This document shows, one piece after another, positions 57,201 to 63,927 of a stretch of 64,000 nucleotides of DNA. The position numbers and the translations under genes were made by a program. Origin of the DNA: Flavobacteriales bacterium (GTDB lineage: Bacteria; Bacteroidota; Bacteroidia; Flavobacteriales_F; PHOS-HE28); assembly GCA_020635655.1 (NCBI GenBank), contig JACJZI010000005.1:124001-188000 (forward strand). The letters are read 5' to 3'. Each line of letters opens with the position of its first letter. Position 1 is the stretch's first letter. Below the pieces are notes generated by a model, which ran no database searches, was not told the DNA's origin, and saw only the letters and a list, made by a program, of their open reading frames with translations.

Positions 57201-57740
57201 GGGATCACCGGAGATGCCCGGACCGCTGATGAAGAACCCGAACACGTCGTTGTACTGCGATCCGACCCATTCATTGTATTCCTCGGACCCGAACACGAAA
57301 TCGAAATGCAGCGTGTCACCCGACGGGATCACGTCGAACTCGAACTTGCATGCATTGTAGGTCGTTCGCCCGGTAACGATGTTCAGCAGCGGATCACCGC
57401 CCGTGCTGGGCTGATAGGATGTGTTCTCGGCATCATTGGGACCGATCGCATCCTCGATCCGCCCGGATGTCAGGATCACCCCCTCGGTCACCCCACCGAA
57501 AAGGCTTCCCGAATAGGTGAACTCTCCATAACCCTGCGATGCGCAGTTGATCTGGGGGTTCGAAATGCTGACCCCTTGGCCGGTTATGGTGCTTGCCAGC
57601 TCCTGCAGGTCCGTCTGCTGGGCCACGTTGAGTTGCGCTTCAGCGGCGGTCATCCCGCCCAGGATAAGGCCACACAGCACCATCGAACGGCCGAGGGCCT
57701 GGCGGTCCTTGCTTTGCATCGCCTTCAACATCGTTCTCAT
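48240..57740 (-). CDS. Giant SprB-repeat surface adhesin with T9SS type-B sorting domain
   Basis: 3166 residues from ATG 57740, which overlaps the stop of the preceding gene (ATGA); ATG 57755 is in frame but less likely. Domains: signal peptide (1-35, ending AEAQ); choice-of-anchor L domain (about 37-270; FGSEEYNEW and YNDVFGFFISG are visible); Calx-beta-like domain (about 275-385); PKD/Ig-like domain (about 388-458); about 32 SprB repeats (459-3078); and the gliding-motility-associated type-B C-terminal domain (3079-3166; PTGFSPNGDGMND, NRWGNKVYE, NDWNGE, PLPDGTYF). It should be exported by T9SS and displayed on the surface. SprB itself carries cells along surfaces, but motor genes are not in the window, so motility versus simple adhesion is open. 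Confidence 0.93.
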   Translation of the reverse strand: MRTMLKAMQSKDRQALGRSMVLCGLILGGMTAAEAQLNVAQQTDLQELASTITGQGVSISNPQINCASQGYGEFTYSGSLFGGVTEGVILTSGRIEDAIGPNDAENTSYQPSTGGDPLLNIVTGRTTYNACKFEFDVIPSGDTLHFDFVFGSEEYNEWVGSQYNDVFGFFISGPGISGDPGAGNDHNIALVPNTSTPVTINNVNNGSNSNYYHDNAGGADIQYDGFTQGLYAESTVQACETYHLKLIVADASDKKFDSGVFIAKVHSPTLSLSTYTANGGPDLIEACNPGWIRFSRANPRPTPLMLQYYLQGTATNGTDYQQIGSPNPNIPKNITIPANQTFVDRPVDPLFDVINEGTESIHVVLGNPDCPSTIIDSLTLYIRDSLFTDLSPGGTICIGGSWPFTITGGSSFAWSPATGLSCTDCADPVASPTTTTNYTVTVTDGSCSKVFHRTVKVSDLTLSAMITAPLCEGQSNGAINLSVSNGQAPYTYSWTGPNGFTASTQDISGIPAGTYSVTVTDAACTRSQSFVVSGPQTLAVALDPSILAFGQNVSCFGGHDGAIDATITGGTGPYTVTWTGPNGFSNSNEDINGLYAGPYTVNITDAHGCSTSASTTLTETNALDATISNTTDVTCSGDGQGSATVDVNGGIPPYTYAWNTIPVQTGATASPLTPASYTVTVTDTYGCTASATSTIGGPTQALQSTVVGLTNVACHGDATGSADLSVNGGTPPYDVQWNTVPVQSGSSASGLTAGTWTATVTDANGCSTTRDVTITEPTNALNVVLFDQQDVQCFGGSTGSATAQASGGTGAYTYSWNTSPAQTAASAVGLDAGTHSVTVHDANGCSSALDVIIAGPAAALSATIDAHADVACHGGNDGTAHVTVSGGTTPYSYSWNTTPVQTTATASGLNAGTRTVTVTDANGCSTMVSVTIAQPSALTIAGNVTPANCQGAADGAIDVTIAGGTPPYAYAWTGPDGFVAGSEDISTLVAGGYALTVTDAHGCTTSMAFDVNQPGLFSISSTVSDHNGVPVSCGSSTDGAIDMSVSGATPPYDFAWTGPNGFSAASEDVAGLGTGQYQFTVTDANGCSTSQSFELTSATAMSIDLSAVLHGTAHISCNGGSNGSIDASITGGIPPYVFDWTGPGGFTSTNEDLSSLAAGGYDLIVTDANGCGSTGNIVITQPAPVIANMVGTTAQTCYGSMTGSATAAAAGGNAPYTFSWNTTPVQTGATATGLTAGFYSVTVTDNNGCTAQTSTIINGPAAPLVLTVTTVSNALCHGGAGGSASVNATGGTAPYQISWNTTPPQTGPTATGLAAGSYTATVVDTQGCTSSVNVQVSQPTAPISAFVEDLGEVSCFGAGDGYATFDVTGGSGSYTVEWNTVPVQFGPTATGLAPGQYWITITDNNGCGTTKQYPVTIDGPTAPVTVNAMLGVFGGGFNVSCADATDGSIDITTTGGTAPYYYQWSDALGNSTGAEDLSGLEPGTFDLVVTDAHGCVFAQQYELTAPPAISTTASITTAACQGSPTGAVDATISGGVGPYSPAWTGPNGFTANTTDIMGLASGVYQLQIIDANGCHATGSFDVSEPGSIAATATLDSHIGGWGVSCANSNDGAIDLSASGGTPPLAYLWSGPNGFTSTGEDLVGITAGTYHVTITDANGCTTLSSYSVTAPPAMGNTLVATTYTGGFEVSCNGSSDGAIDATITGGTLPYSVSWNGPNGFSSSMEDITGLTAGAYAISVNDANGCATTGSVTLDQAPPLTSTQVLLSYDSGDNIACAGGGNGAIDLTVSGGLAPYSTAWTGPNGFSSTSTDLNGLVAGSYSVAITDAAGCTTNASATLTEPAPINVSALTASYNGGYATSCAGTADGSIALDVSGGAGNFQVQWTGPDAFASNSEDVAGLAPGTYQVTITDDNGCAWYDAFTLNAPPALHSSAVPQTALCNGSNDGAIALDVSGGVGPYSYFWSGPAAFSSTDEDPADLFAGVYFVTITDANGCVHEQSVDVTEPGAFQVNGILSTYPGGYNITCAGASDGSIAVSASGGTPPYYYAWNGPGSYSAITDDIDGITTGTYDLTLTDQNGCQTLRTYTISGPTPVHVGLVPALIGNSNVSCTGAADGSIDALVAGGVQPYVFSWNGPNGFSATSEDVIGLTSGAYTLVVNDLLGCNDSATITLNGPAPLDLTLDPATYPGGGNVSCGDASDGAIDLAVSGGNAPYNVHWTGPNGFQSSAPSISGLFPGLYTVTVNDANGCSESAQLELTNPDPIAIDALLSQYGNGNNVPCQGSMNGSIDITVTGGGSGYGYAWTGPNGFSSSDADLNGLAAGPYLLTVTDVSGCSASASITITQPTTVGITGTLSDVGNGYQVGCAGNDGAIDISASGGTTPYQFAWTGTGGFASSDEDLSALQAGVYQVSITDANGCTANGTYTLTQAGDLNAVLDVSGNVCNGLDDGAIDLTITGGVAPYTTIWSGPNGFNSNSEDVSALSGGPYTVQITDANNCGTQQSATIAASTPMGLTAYVSSYGGVNIPCSGDSTGVIEVNISGGALPLTMSWTGPNGFTSNASTLGTLLAGDYQLSVTDVNGCPLDTLITLTEPASAISGTLDPFLFASGTNISCHGASDGLVDLAVSGGTGPYTFDWRGPDSTNYDTEDLAGAPAGAYELVIIDANQCTHELQITLTEPDSTIGESHVLSQYVGGANTSCSDATDGSIDLSANGGNGGFTFNWTGPNGFTATDEDIQSLIAGGYTVTITDTNGCALVQTIALQAPPFLDAVLEANTFPGGTNISCQGSSDGAISSNISGGTPGYQTTWTGPNGFTTTIADISGLLAGTYCLAIMDTNGCATQSCIDLIGPDALQLSATSEIASCGSNNGSIDLTVTGGSPDYAYDWDGSGNSEDLGGLAAGMYVVTVTDANGCVAGLTATVESTPGVDAAAVVMDALCYGSDGGAIDLETSSGTAPFMYAWDDGSDTEDLSDLHAGTYSVTITDANGCTWSDSYVVGQSDELLATATANTFPNGYNVSSFHGHDGAASVNVQGGVPPYSFAWSNGANTSTTTGLSAGSYQVTITDANGCSISLEILLEEPQDLIMPTGFSPNGDGMNDAYVVQGLDAYARNEMVVLNRWGNKVYERLNYRNDWNGENLQGQPLPDGTYFVILRINNGAIELQDYVDLRR
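48507..56366 (-). repeat. About 32 tandem SprB-type repeats (coding)
   Basis: Counted by eye: units of 77-86 residues (about 245 bases). Each has a first Cys in C.G..DG.I, the core GG.PPY...W, then (T)GPNGF....EDI.GL.AG.Y and a second Cys in TDANGC. Three classes occur: the GPNGF class; seven shorter units with WNT.P.Q.G..A.GL (units 3-6 and 10-12); and three final units without GPNGF. The paired cysteines suggest one disulfide per unit. At DNA level the GPNGF codons recur as a near-identical string. Confidence 0.85.
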
Positions 57741-58108
57741 CGGATCGCGGCGCATTGGGCCTCCAGTGAGGCTGGGTCGTCGGAACGTTCAGCGACCCGG
57801 GATGCAGCGACATGCCGATCGATCGCGGCCAGCGCGGAGGTGCGCTGCACGGTACCTGTTCCGTCCAGAGGGGCGATCACAAGGATGCCCGCCGGGACGC
57901 AGGCGTAGGTGATCCGTGAAACGCCCTCCTGCTGAAGGTCGACGGAGATGGCATCACGTTCCGTCCCGGTCAGTGCGTTGATGTGCACGGCCAGGAACCG
58001 ATCGCTCGCGGGAGCTTGTGCACGAAGGATCGCAGCACCGTTCCAGACCAGCAGCAGCAGTAGGGTCGAACTCCTCAGGTTCAGCATGTTGTCCAGGTCT
58101 TCGTTCAT
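57737..58108 (-). CDS. Small secreted protein encoded ahead of the adhesin, function unknown
   Basis: ATG 58108 gives 123 residues; ATG 58087 is also possible. A hydrophobic stretch (TLLLLLVWNGAAIL) ending in RAQAP looks like a signal peptide. The mature part of about 80 residues (FLAVHINALTGTERDAISVDL, VSRITYACVPAGILVIAPL) suggests a small alpha/beta fold similar in outline to ferredoxin-like metal-binding domains but with no CxxC. The stop overlaps the adhesin ATG by four bases, so both are translationally coupled. In F. johnsoniae the adhesin gene sprB is preceded by sprC and sprD; I cannot show homology to them. Confidence 0.65.
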   Translation of the reverse strand: MNEDLDNMLNLRSSTLLLLLVWNGAAILRAQAPASDRFLAVHINALTGTERDAISVDLQQEGVSRITYACVPAGILVIAPLDGTGTVQRTSALAAIDRHVAASRVAERSDDPASLEAQCAAIR

Positions 58109-58114
58109 TCCGGT

Positions 58115-58149
58115 CCGACCGCACACAACGGTCGGGCCCCATCGGGGGC
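58115..58149 (-). promoter_or_regulatory. Two adjacent hairpins in the leader of the adhesin operon
   Basis: A 7-bp stem (CCGACCG, 58115-58121, with CGGTCGG, 58129-58135) lies 6 bases upstream of ATG 58108. A second stem (GCCCC, 58136-58140, with GGGGC, 58145-58149) is directly adjacent. They may control translation, or the second may end rlmB transcription. No TAnnTTTG element was found in this space. Confidence 0.35.
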
Positions 58150-58210
58150 GGCCCTTTATACCAGAGCCCGCCGGATTTGGTTCCGAAGAATGGTATGATG
58201 CGTTCAGGGA

Positions 58211-58945
58211 TCAGCCGCGTTGGAGCGAGGCGGCATATAGCGCGACGCCAGCGGCCACGGACACGTTCAGCGAGCCCATCCGTCCGGTCATGGGGATCCT
58301 TGCCAAATGGTCGGCCATTCGAAGCACGGATGGTCCGATGCCCTGCTCCTCATCACCCATGACCAGGCAGAGAGGCCCCTCCAGGTCGATCCGTTCCAGG
58401 TCGTCGGCCCCCTTCTCGGTGAGCGCCACGATGCGCAACCCGTGGTCCCGTAGCCGGTGCAGGGCCTCGGGAAGCGAGCGTACCCTGCATACGGGGATCC
58501 GGAGCAGGGCGCCGGCCGAGCTCTTCACCGCATCGGGACCCAACCTGGCGCTGCCGGAAGCGGGCACCACCAGGGCATGTGCCCCGAGACATTCCGCCGA
58601 ACGGGCGATGGCCCCGACGTTCCGCACGTCCGTGACACCGTCAAGGGCCAGGATGAGCGGCGCGATACCCCGGTCGTAGGCCGACCCGACCACCTCATCG
58701 AGGTCCTGTTTGGAAAGGGGGCTCACGAATGCGACCACCCCCTGGTGCTCACCTCGCACCAGCCGGTCCAGCTTTTCCAGTGGGACCCGTGCCAAGGGAA
58801 CACCGGCCTCCCGGGCGGCATCGCGCAGTGCGCGCATCTGGTCCCCGCCACTTTCACGGCGCACCAGCACGCGCTCCACGTGCGCGCCGGCGGCCAATGC
58901 CTCGAGAACGGGGCGCATGCCGTAGATGATCCCGTTGCGGTCCAC
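58211..58945 (-). CDS. rlmB: 23S rRNA (guanosine-2'-O-)-methyltransferase RlmB
   Basis: GTG 58945 gives 244 residues, the normal RlmB length. The N-terminal L30e-like substrate-binding domain begins IIYGMRPVLEAL; the SPOUT domain has motif 1 LDGVTDVRNVGAIARSAE, motif 2 VMGDEEQGIGPSV and motif 3 GSLNVSVAAGVALY. In E. coli the enzyme methylates G2251 of 23S rRNA. A frame open to 59005 would overlap the GWxTD gene, which stops 4 bases before the chosen GTG. Confidence 0.93.
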   Translation of the reverse strand: MDRNGIIYGMRPVLEALAAGAHVERVLVRRESGGDQMRALRDAAREAGVPLARVPLEKLDRLVRGEHQGVVAFVSPLSKQDLDEVVGSAYDRGIAPLILALDGVTDVRNVGAIARSAECLGAHALVVPASGSARLGPDAVKSSAGALLRIPVCRVRSLPEALHRLRDHGLRIVALTEKGADDLERIDLEGPLCLVMGDEEQGIGPSVLRMADHLARIPMTGRMGSLNVSVAAGVALYAASLQRG

Positions 58946-58949
58946 GCGA

Positions 58950-60233
58950 TCAGTTCTGTAGCACTCTTCCGTTGCGCCAGCTTTCCACGTTCCGGTACCA
59001 GGCACCTTTCAATGTGGGGTCGCGATGCAGGACCATGTCGTTGTCGCTGAAAGGTTCATCGCGCCGCTCGAAATCGAAGGTGAGCGACATCAGATTGTTC
59101 TCCTCCCCGTAGGTCCAGCGCTCACCCTTCGGGTTGCGATAGATCGCGGTGGGCGTGCCGAAGATGATGTGCACGAGCCCCCGGTCCGTGCGCCAACCCT
59201 CCACCACGCTGGTGAAATAGCGGTTGGCGTTCTCGACCCGTTCATAGTAGGCGCCGATGGCCTGCCTGGCGCGCTCGCGATCGCCGGCTGCGTCGAGCCA
59301 GAATTCCTCCACGGCCTTTCGCGGTTCCTTTGCGGTGCTGATGCGATCATACTCCTGCAGGGAGGTGATATAGCGCAACGGCCGGACCATGTCGGTCCCT
59401 GCTGCCACATAAGGATAGCCAGGGCCGAGCATGAACAATGTGTAGCCGGCCTCGTGGGCGGTATCGGGCCGCAGATGGATGAACCCACGTTCTCCGTATG
59501 GCAGCAGGAACGTGCCATCCGCGTCGACCTGCATCGTGAACGTGCTGTCGGGTGCGCGATCGATGGTGGGTGGCGGTTGGGTGGCGAACACCGGCGCTGG
59601 CAACCGCATGTCCTGATCATAGTATGCCCCGTACAGTGTCCAACCCGCGTACTGTTCGCAACGGATACGAATGGTGTCCGGGCCGGCAAGGTGATCGTCG
59701 AACAGCGGAAGACCGTTGTCCATGCGCATCGGTAGGAAATCGTTGCGGACGCGCTCACCGGAACGGTCGACGTTGAGGAGCAGCGCGGTGCTCGCTCCCC
59801 GGTTCAGGTCGGTCGCAGTGATCTTCAGGAAGAAGGTCCGTCGGTCGTTGCGCTGCATTTCCATGCTGCCGATCAATTCCTTGTCCTGGCGTGGGTCCTC
59901 GGAGCTGTCCTTCACGAAGGTGGACATGCTGTCGAGCAGCTGCTTCATGTCGCGATCGGCAAATGCCTCATAGCGCAGATCGACGCGCGCGCGGAAAGGG
60001 GCGCCGTCCCCTTCGCTCTTGTAGAGGAGGTCGCGGGTGCGCAACTTGAAGTAGATGGTACCGTGGTCGCTGGTGCCGTTGTAGACCCTGGCACGCAGGT
60101 CGATCGAACTGGCCTCCTGCCCATAGAGGTAGGCCATGTTGTCGGGGGTTCGTATCGGTGGGCGGGTTCCGTGGCACTGCCACGAGAGCGGGCCGATGGC
60201 CAGGAGCGCGACGATCGGCCAGGGTCCCTTCAT
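58950..60233 (-). CDS. GWxTD domain-containing protein, probable lipoprotein
   Basis: 427 residues. The N-terminal hydrophobic segment ends in LSWQC near residue 20, a plausible though imperfect lipobox. The middle is beta-rich and the C-terminal third carries the family's signature EGWRTDRGLVHIIFGTP (about residues 355-371), followed by GERWTYG. The GWxTD family is widespread in Bacteroidota; its role is unknown. Its ATG overlaps the rmuC stop (ATGA, 60230-60233), and rlmB follows after 4 bases, so the three genes form an operon. Confidence 0.87.
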   Translation of the reverse strand: MKGPWPIVALLAIGPLSWQCHGTRPPIRTPDNMAYLYGQEASSIDLRARVYNGTSDHGTIYFKLRTRDLLYKSEGDGAPFRARVDLRYEAFADRDMKQLLDSMSTFVKDSSEDPRQDKELIGSMEMQRNDRRTFFLKITATDLNRGASTALLLNVDRSGERVRNDFLPMRMDNGLPLFDDHLAGPDTIRIRCEQYAGWTLYGAYYDQDMRLPAPVFATQPPPTIDRAPDSTFTMQVDADGTFLLPYGERGFIHLRPDTAHEAGYTLFMLGPGYPYVAAGTDMVRPLRYITSLQEYDRISTAKEPRKAVEEFWLDAAGDRERARQAIGAYYERVENANRYFTSVVEGWRTDRGLVHIIFGTPTAIYRNPKGERWTYGEENNLMSLTFDFERRDEPFSDNDMVLHRDPTLKGAWYRNVESWRNGRVLQN

Positions 60234-61561
60234 GGCAGCAGGCGTTCCTCGTTCTCTTCCATCGCGCGCCCGAGCAATTTCTCATCGATGGACCGGTTCG
60301 TCTTGGCGCCGAGCTGCTTGAGCAACTCCACCTGGCGAACAAGGTTGCCCGGTCCGGAACTGAGCTTTTTCATGGCCTCCACGTAGCTGCCCTGTGCCGA
60401 ATTGAGCTGGTGCCCCACCTTCTTCATGTCCTCGGTGAAGCCGGTGAACTTCTCGTAGAGCTTGCCGGCACGATCGGCGATCTCCAGATGGTTGCGGCTG
60501 ATCCGTTCATTCTTCCAGATGCTCGCCACGGTGCGCAAGGTTGCCATCAGCGTGGTGTGGCTCACCATCACCACCTGACGGTCATAGGCTTCCTGGAAGA
60601 TCTCCGGGCGTTCACGCATGGCCAGCAGAAAGGCCGGTTCGATCGGCACGAACATCAGCACGAAGTCGACGCTCTGGACACCGAACAATTTGGAATAGTC
60701 CTTTTCGGCCAATCCCCTGGCATGTGCCCGCAGACTGTCCACGTGCTGCTTCAGCAGTTGCTCGCGTTCGTTGGGGTCCGAACTGCTGGCGAACCGGTCG
60801 TAATGCACAAGCGAAACCTTGCTATCGACGATGATGTGCTTGTCGTCGGGCAGGTGCACCACGGCATCCGGTCGCAGGCGGCTGCCATCGCTCAGCGTCG
60901 TGCTTTCCTGCATGGTGAACTCCTCGCCCCGGACCAGACCGCTGCCCTCCAGGAGCTTTTCAAGGATCATCTCGCCCCATGCCCCCTGGGCCTGGGTATC
61001 GCCTTTCAGGGCCTTGGTCAGGTCGCTGGCCTCCTGGCTGAGGCGCTGGTTCTGTTCCACCAACTTCAGGATCTCGCTCTTCAGCGTGTGGCGTTCCTTT
61101 CCTTCGGTCTCATAGGCCTTGCGCACCTGCTCCTCGAAGTCCCGGATCTTTTCGCGCAACGGGTCCAACAGGCCCTTCAAGGATTCCTGCTGGCGCTCGT
61201 TCATCTGTTTGCCTTTCTCCTCCAGCAATTGGTTCGAGATCAGCTTGAACTGGTCGAACATCTGCTGTTTGCGCTCCTCCTGCGCGCGAACCTGTTCTTC
61301 CAGTCTATCAGTGAGCGCCCGGTTGCGTTCCTTCTCCGCGGCCAGTTCGGTACTGGTGCGCAGCAGTTCCTGTCGATCGGCGGCCTGTTCCGCCTGGAGT
61401 TCGGCCTTCTCGGTCCTGAACGCCGCGCGCTCCCGATCACGCTCCTGCTCTGAGGACCGCAGCATGGCCACTGTTCCAACGCGTGAGGAACGGCGCATGA
61501 GCCATGCGCCGATGGCGGCACCGAGCAGCAGGGGCAGAATGGCGGTCAGGAGGGTGTCCAC
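60230..61561 (-). CDS. rmuC: DNA recombination protein RmuC
   Basis: GTG 61561 gives 443 residues. An N-terminal transmembrane segment (about 4-20) is followed by a long coiled coil (about 35-190) and the RmuC nuclease-like domain (about 195-390) with GAWGEMILEKLLEGSGL, PDAVVHLPDDKHIIVDSKVSL and FVPIEPAFL. In E. coli RmuC limits inversions at short inverted repeats. The start is supported by a TAACTTCG element 8 bases before the GTG; the longer frame to 61678 would run into the L,D-transpeptidase gene. Confidence 0.93.
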   Translation of the reverse strand: MDTLLTAILPLLLGAAIGAWLMRRSSRVGTVAMLRSSEQERDRERAAFRTEKAELQAEQAADRQELLRTSTELAAEKERNRALTDRLEEQVRAQEERKQQMFDQFKLISNQLLEEKGKQMNERQQESLKGLLDPLREKIRDFEEQVRKAYETEGKERHTLKSEILKLVEQNQRLSQEASDLTKALKGDTQAQGAWGEMILEKLLEGSGLVRGEEFTMQESTTLSDGSRLRPDAVVHLPDDKHIIVDSKVSLVHYDRFASSSDPNEREQLLKQHVDSLRAHARGLAEKDYSKLFGVQSVDFVLMFVPIEPAFLLAMRERPEIFQEAYDRQVVMVSHTTLMATLRTVASIWKNERISRNHLEIADRAGKLYEKFTGFTEDMKKVGHQLNSAQGSYVEAMKKLSSGPGNLVRQVELLKQLGAKTNRSIDEKLLGRAMEENEERLLP

Positions 61562-61569
61562 GGGAGGTC

Positions 61570-61577
61570 CGAAGTTA
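61570..61577 (-). promoter_or_regulatory. -7-like element (TAACTTCG) next to the rmuC start
   Basis: One mismatch to TAnnTTTG, in the TTCG form. It lies 8 bases before GTG 61561 and just after the stop of the upstream gene. Confidence 0.4.
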
Positions 61578-61593
61578 GACAGCCGTGCGGCTT

Positions 61594-62214
61594 TCAGTTG
61601 TCCAGGACCACGACCAGCGTGCCCACGTCCACCGCATCGAACAACGCGACGATGTCCCGATTGCGCATTCGGATGCACCCCATCGAGGAGGGGCTGCCCA
61701 GGCTCGTTTCATCCCCTGTCCCGTGGATGTAGATGTAGCGCTCATGGCTGTCCACGGACCCGCCCTGGTTCCGACCGGGTTCGGATCCTTCCAGCCACAG
61801 GATGCGGGAGGTGATCAGGTCGTGGTCGAGGTCGGGGTGCGCCAGGTCGGCCACCTCCCCGGTGAACATGCGGTCCTTCAGGATGCCGCCGATCGGGACA
61901 CCGGCACCGATCTTCTCGGCTACACGATGGAGCCCTTCGGGTGTGCGGTAGCTGTCCTGTTCCGATCCCAACCCGGCCTTGGCCGTGGAGATGACGTGCT
62001 CGGCGATCATCCGTCCGTCACGAACGTGGAACAGAAGTTGGCGTTCGACCGCTATATAGAGGATGTCGCCACCCAGGTCCTGGTCGGGATAGCGTGATCC
62101 GAGGTAGTCGATCAGCATATCGGCCAATCCCTGTTTCGGATGGTCGTGGGGTTGCGTCGCAGCAAGCCAGGGGAGGAGAAAGGGAACGGACAGGAAGAGG
62201 AACCGACGCCTCAT
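61594..62214 (-). CDS. L,D-transpeptidase (YkuD family)
   Basis: 206 residues with a signal peptide (about 1-20). The YkuD catalytic domain contains His164 in IHGTGDE and Cys180 in SSMGCIRMRN, the standard HxxxxxxxSxGCxRM arrangement. Family members form 3-3 peptidoglycan cross-links or attach proteins to the cell wall. It lies 3 bases after the POTRA/barrel gene, so it is probably co-transcribed with it. Confidence 0.9.
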   Translation of the reverse strand: MRRRFLFLSVPFLLPWLAATQPHDHPKQGLADMLIDYLGSRYPDQDLGGDILYIAVERQLLFHVRDGRMIAEHVISTAKAGLGSEQDSYRTPEGLHRVAEKIGAGVPIGGILKDRMFTGEVADLAHPDLDHDLITSRILWLEGSEPGRNQGGSVDSHERYIYIHGTGDETSLGSPSSMGCIRMRNRDIVALFDAVDVGTLVVVLDN

Positions 62215-62217
62215 GGA

Positions 62218-63927
62218 TCAGAAAAGGCTGGTGAACCCGAAATGGACCTTGCCGGACCGGAAGGAAACGGGTTGGTCGAACTGACTGCCGAGCGCATAGG
62301 TGAGGCTGAAGATACCGGCCTTGGTCTCGAAGCTTGTGCCGACACCGAACCCGATGGGCTCATCGGAAAGGACGGGCGACCTGCTGCGGTCCTCCCACCA
62401 GCCTTGGTCCACGAAAACGAACGCGTTCGAATTCTCCTCCAGAAGAAGGCGGTATTCGACCGTCCCGATCACCCAGGTACTGGCGTAGATGGAGGCTTCG
62501 TCCGCTCCGCGCAGGCTCTTCAATCCACCGATCCGGAAGAGTTCGTTCGTGTAGAGGACATCGTTCACCATGGTGCCTCCCTTCGTTGCGATGCGGACGG
62601 TCCCGCGGCGGCCGATGGCCAGGTGCAGTGCGGCTTGCCCGGTCACCTCGTACTGCACGGTGCGTTGGGTGATGGTCCGTGTGGCGTCACTGCTGTCCGG
62701 CAGGCTGCTCTTCTTTTCGCCCACTGAACCCTCGATCGCCAGCACATGGCCGCGGCGCGGGTTCGGCCGATAGTCGAGCCGGTCGCGCTCCAACCCCAGG
62801 CCATAGGTGAACATCTCCACATTGCCCAGTCCTGGCGTTGTATTGATGGAGCGCCCGAGCGTCCGGGAAGACTTGCTGTTGACGAACACGGCGAGCTTGT
62901 CCCCTTGGCGCAGGACGTAGTTCGCACCTGCGCGGCCGTTCACCTCCAGGAACGACGTGTCCCTGCGGAACAGCTGCAGGCCAAGATCGAGGCCGAAGGG
63001 GGTGTTGAATACATACGGTATGGAAAGGCCCGCCTTGAGGTCCTGGGTACGGTCTTTCAGGCTGCGCCAGTTCAGATCGATCGCTTCACCCCGGCGCAGT
63101 GCATTGCGCAGGTGCAGTTCCACATCCCCGGTCAGGGCGACCTTGCCGGTGACCGCGTCGGGAAGGACCCCGAGGATGCCGTTGATGGAACTCGCCTTCT
63201 TCGCATCCAGGAACAGATACAATTTGGTGACCTCGGGGGCGAACAGGACATAGGGCTTGCGCACCTGGCTGACGAACGGGATGGCCTTGGTCCGGTCCAC
63301 GGTGCGGGCCACTTTCGACTCATCGTACGGATCACCTGGCCGAATACCGAGCTGTTGCTGGAGGTAGCGCTCCGATACGTGGGCCGTTCCCTTCACAACG
63401 ATGCTGTCGATGGTGACGGATCGGCCCTGGTCAAGCATGATCGTCGCGTGCAATCCGCCGGCCGACGGGACCAGACTGTCGAGACGCACCTCTGCAAAGG
63501 GATGTCCGTTCTCCTCACAGAACGTCAGCAGGTCGTCCATGACATGCACCAATTGGCGCGGTGCGACGGGCCTGTCCGTGAAGGTGCGTTCCTTCAAGCG
63601 CGTGCGTTGCGCGATCTCGAACGGTACGCCGGACGTGCTGAGCCGGACCCATGTATAGCGCGGGCCGAGGTGCACCCGGCAGAAGCTCGTGTCGTGCCGC
63701 GTGGTGCAGGAATCCACGGAGACCTCCAGGTAGCCTCGTTCGCTCATGTCCCCGATCAGGTCGCGACGCCACCGTTCCGCATCGATGCTGTCCTTCAGGA
63801 CGTGGGTCCTGTCGAAGGGATGGGGGAGCCGTTGATCGGACCCGAAAAGAAGCCAGGCACGTTGGGCCTGCACCGGACCGCACCGGACGAGCACGAGCAG
63901 GACCAGGCAGCAGTACAGGCGGTTCAT
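62218..63927 (-). CDS. Omp85-superfamily outer-membrane protein (POTRA plus surface-antigen barrel)
   Basis: ATG 63927 gives 569 residues with a signal peptide (about 1-21, ending VQAQ). Residues 30-260 contain POTRA-like units (TIDSIVVKGTAHVSERYLQQQLGIRPGDPYDESKV is typical). The C-terminal barrel (about 270-569) has the family's RGYGS-like loop motif as SLRGADEASIYAS and a terminal strand GKVHFGFTSLF. It is shorter than BamA and may be a TamA- or BamA-like paralogue. Its ATG overlaps the stop of a gene that continues beyond the window. Confidence 0.85.
   Translation of the reverse strand: MNRLYCCLVLLVLVRCGPVQAQRAWLLFGSDQRLPHPFDRTHVLKDSIDAERWRRDLIGDMSERGYLEVSVDSCTTRHDTSFCRVHLGPRYTWVRLSTSGVPFEIAQRTRLKERTFTDRPVAPRQLVHVMDDLLTFCEENGHPFAEVRLDSLVPSAGGLHATIMLDQGRSVTIDSIVVKGTAHVSERYLQQQLGIRPGDPYDESKVARTVDRTKAIPFVSQVRKPYVLFAPEVTKLYLFLDAKKASSINGILGVLPDAVTGKVALTGDVELHLRNALRRGEAIDLNWRSLKDRTQDLKAGLSIPYVFNTPFGLDLGLQLFRRDTSFLEVNGRAGANYVLRQGDKLAVFVNSKSSRTLGRSINTTPGLGNVEMFTYGLGLERDRLDYRPNPRRGHVLAIEGSVGEKKSSLPDSSDATRTITQRTVQYEVTGQAALHLAIGRRGTVRIATKGGTMVNDVLYTNELFRIGGLKSLRGADEASIYASTWVIGTVEYRLLLEENSNAFVFVDQGWWEDRSRSPVLSDEPIGFGVGTSFETKAGIFSLTYALGSQFDQPVSFRSGKVHFGFTSLF

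Noticed and set aside
48681..57908. Several long plus-strand frames across the adhesin gene
   Set aside because: They are antisense of the repeat array and inherit its periodicity; the minus-strand frame has signal peptide, domains and sorting signal.
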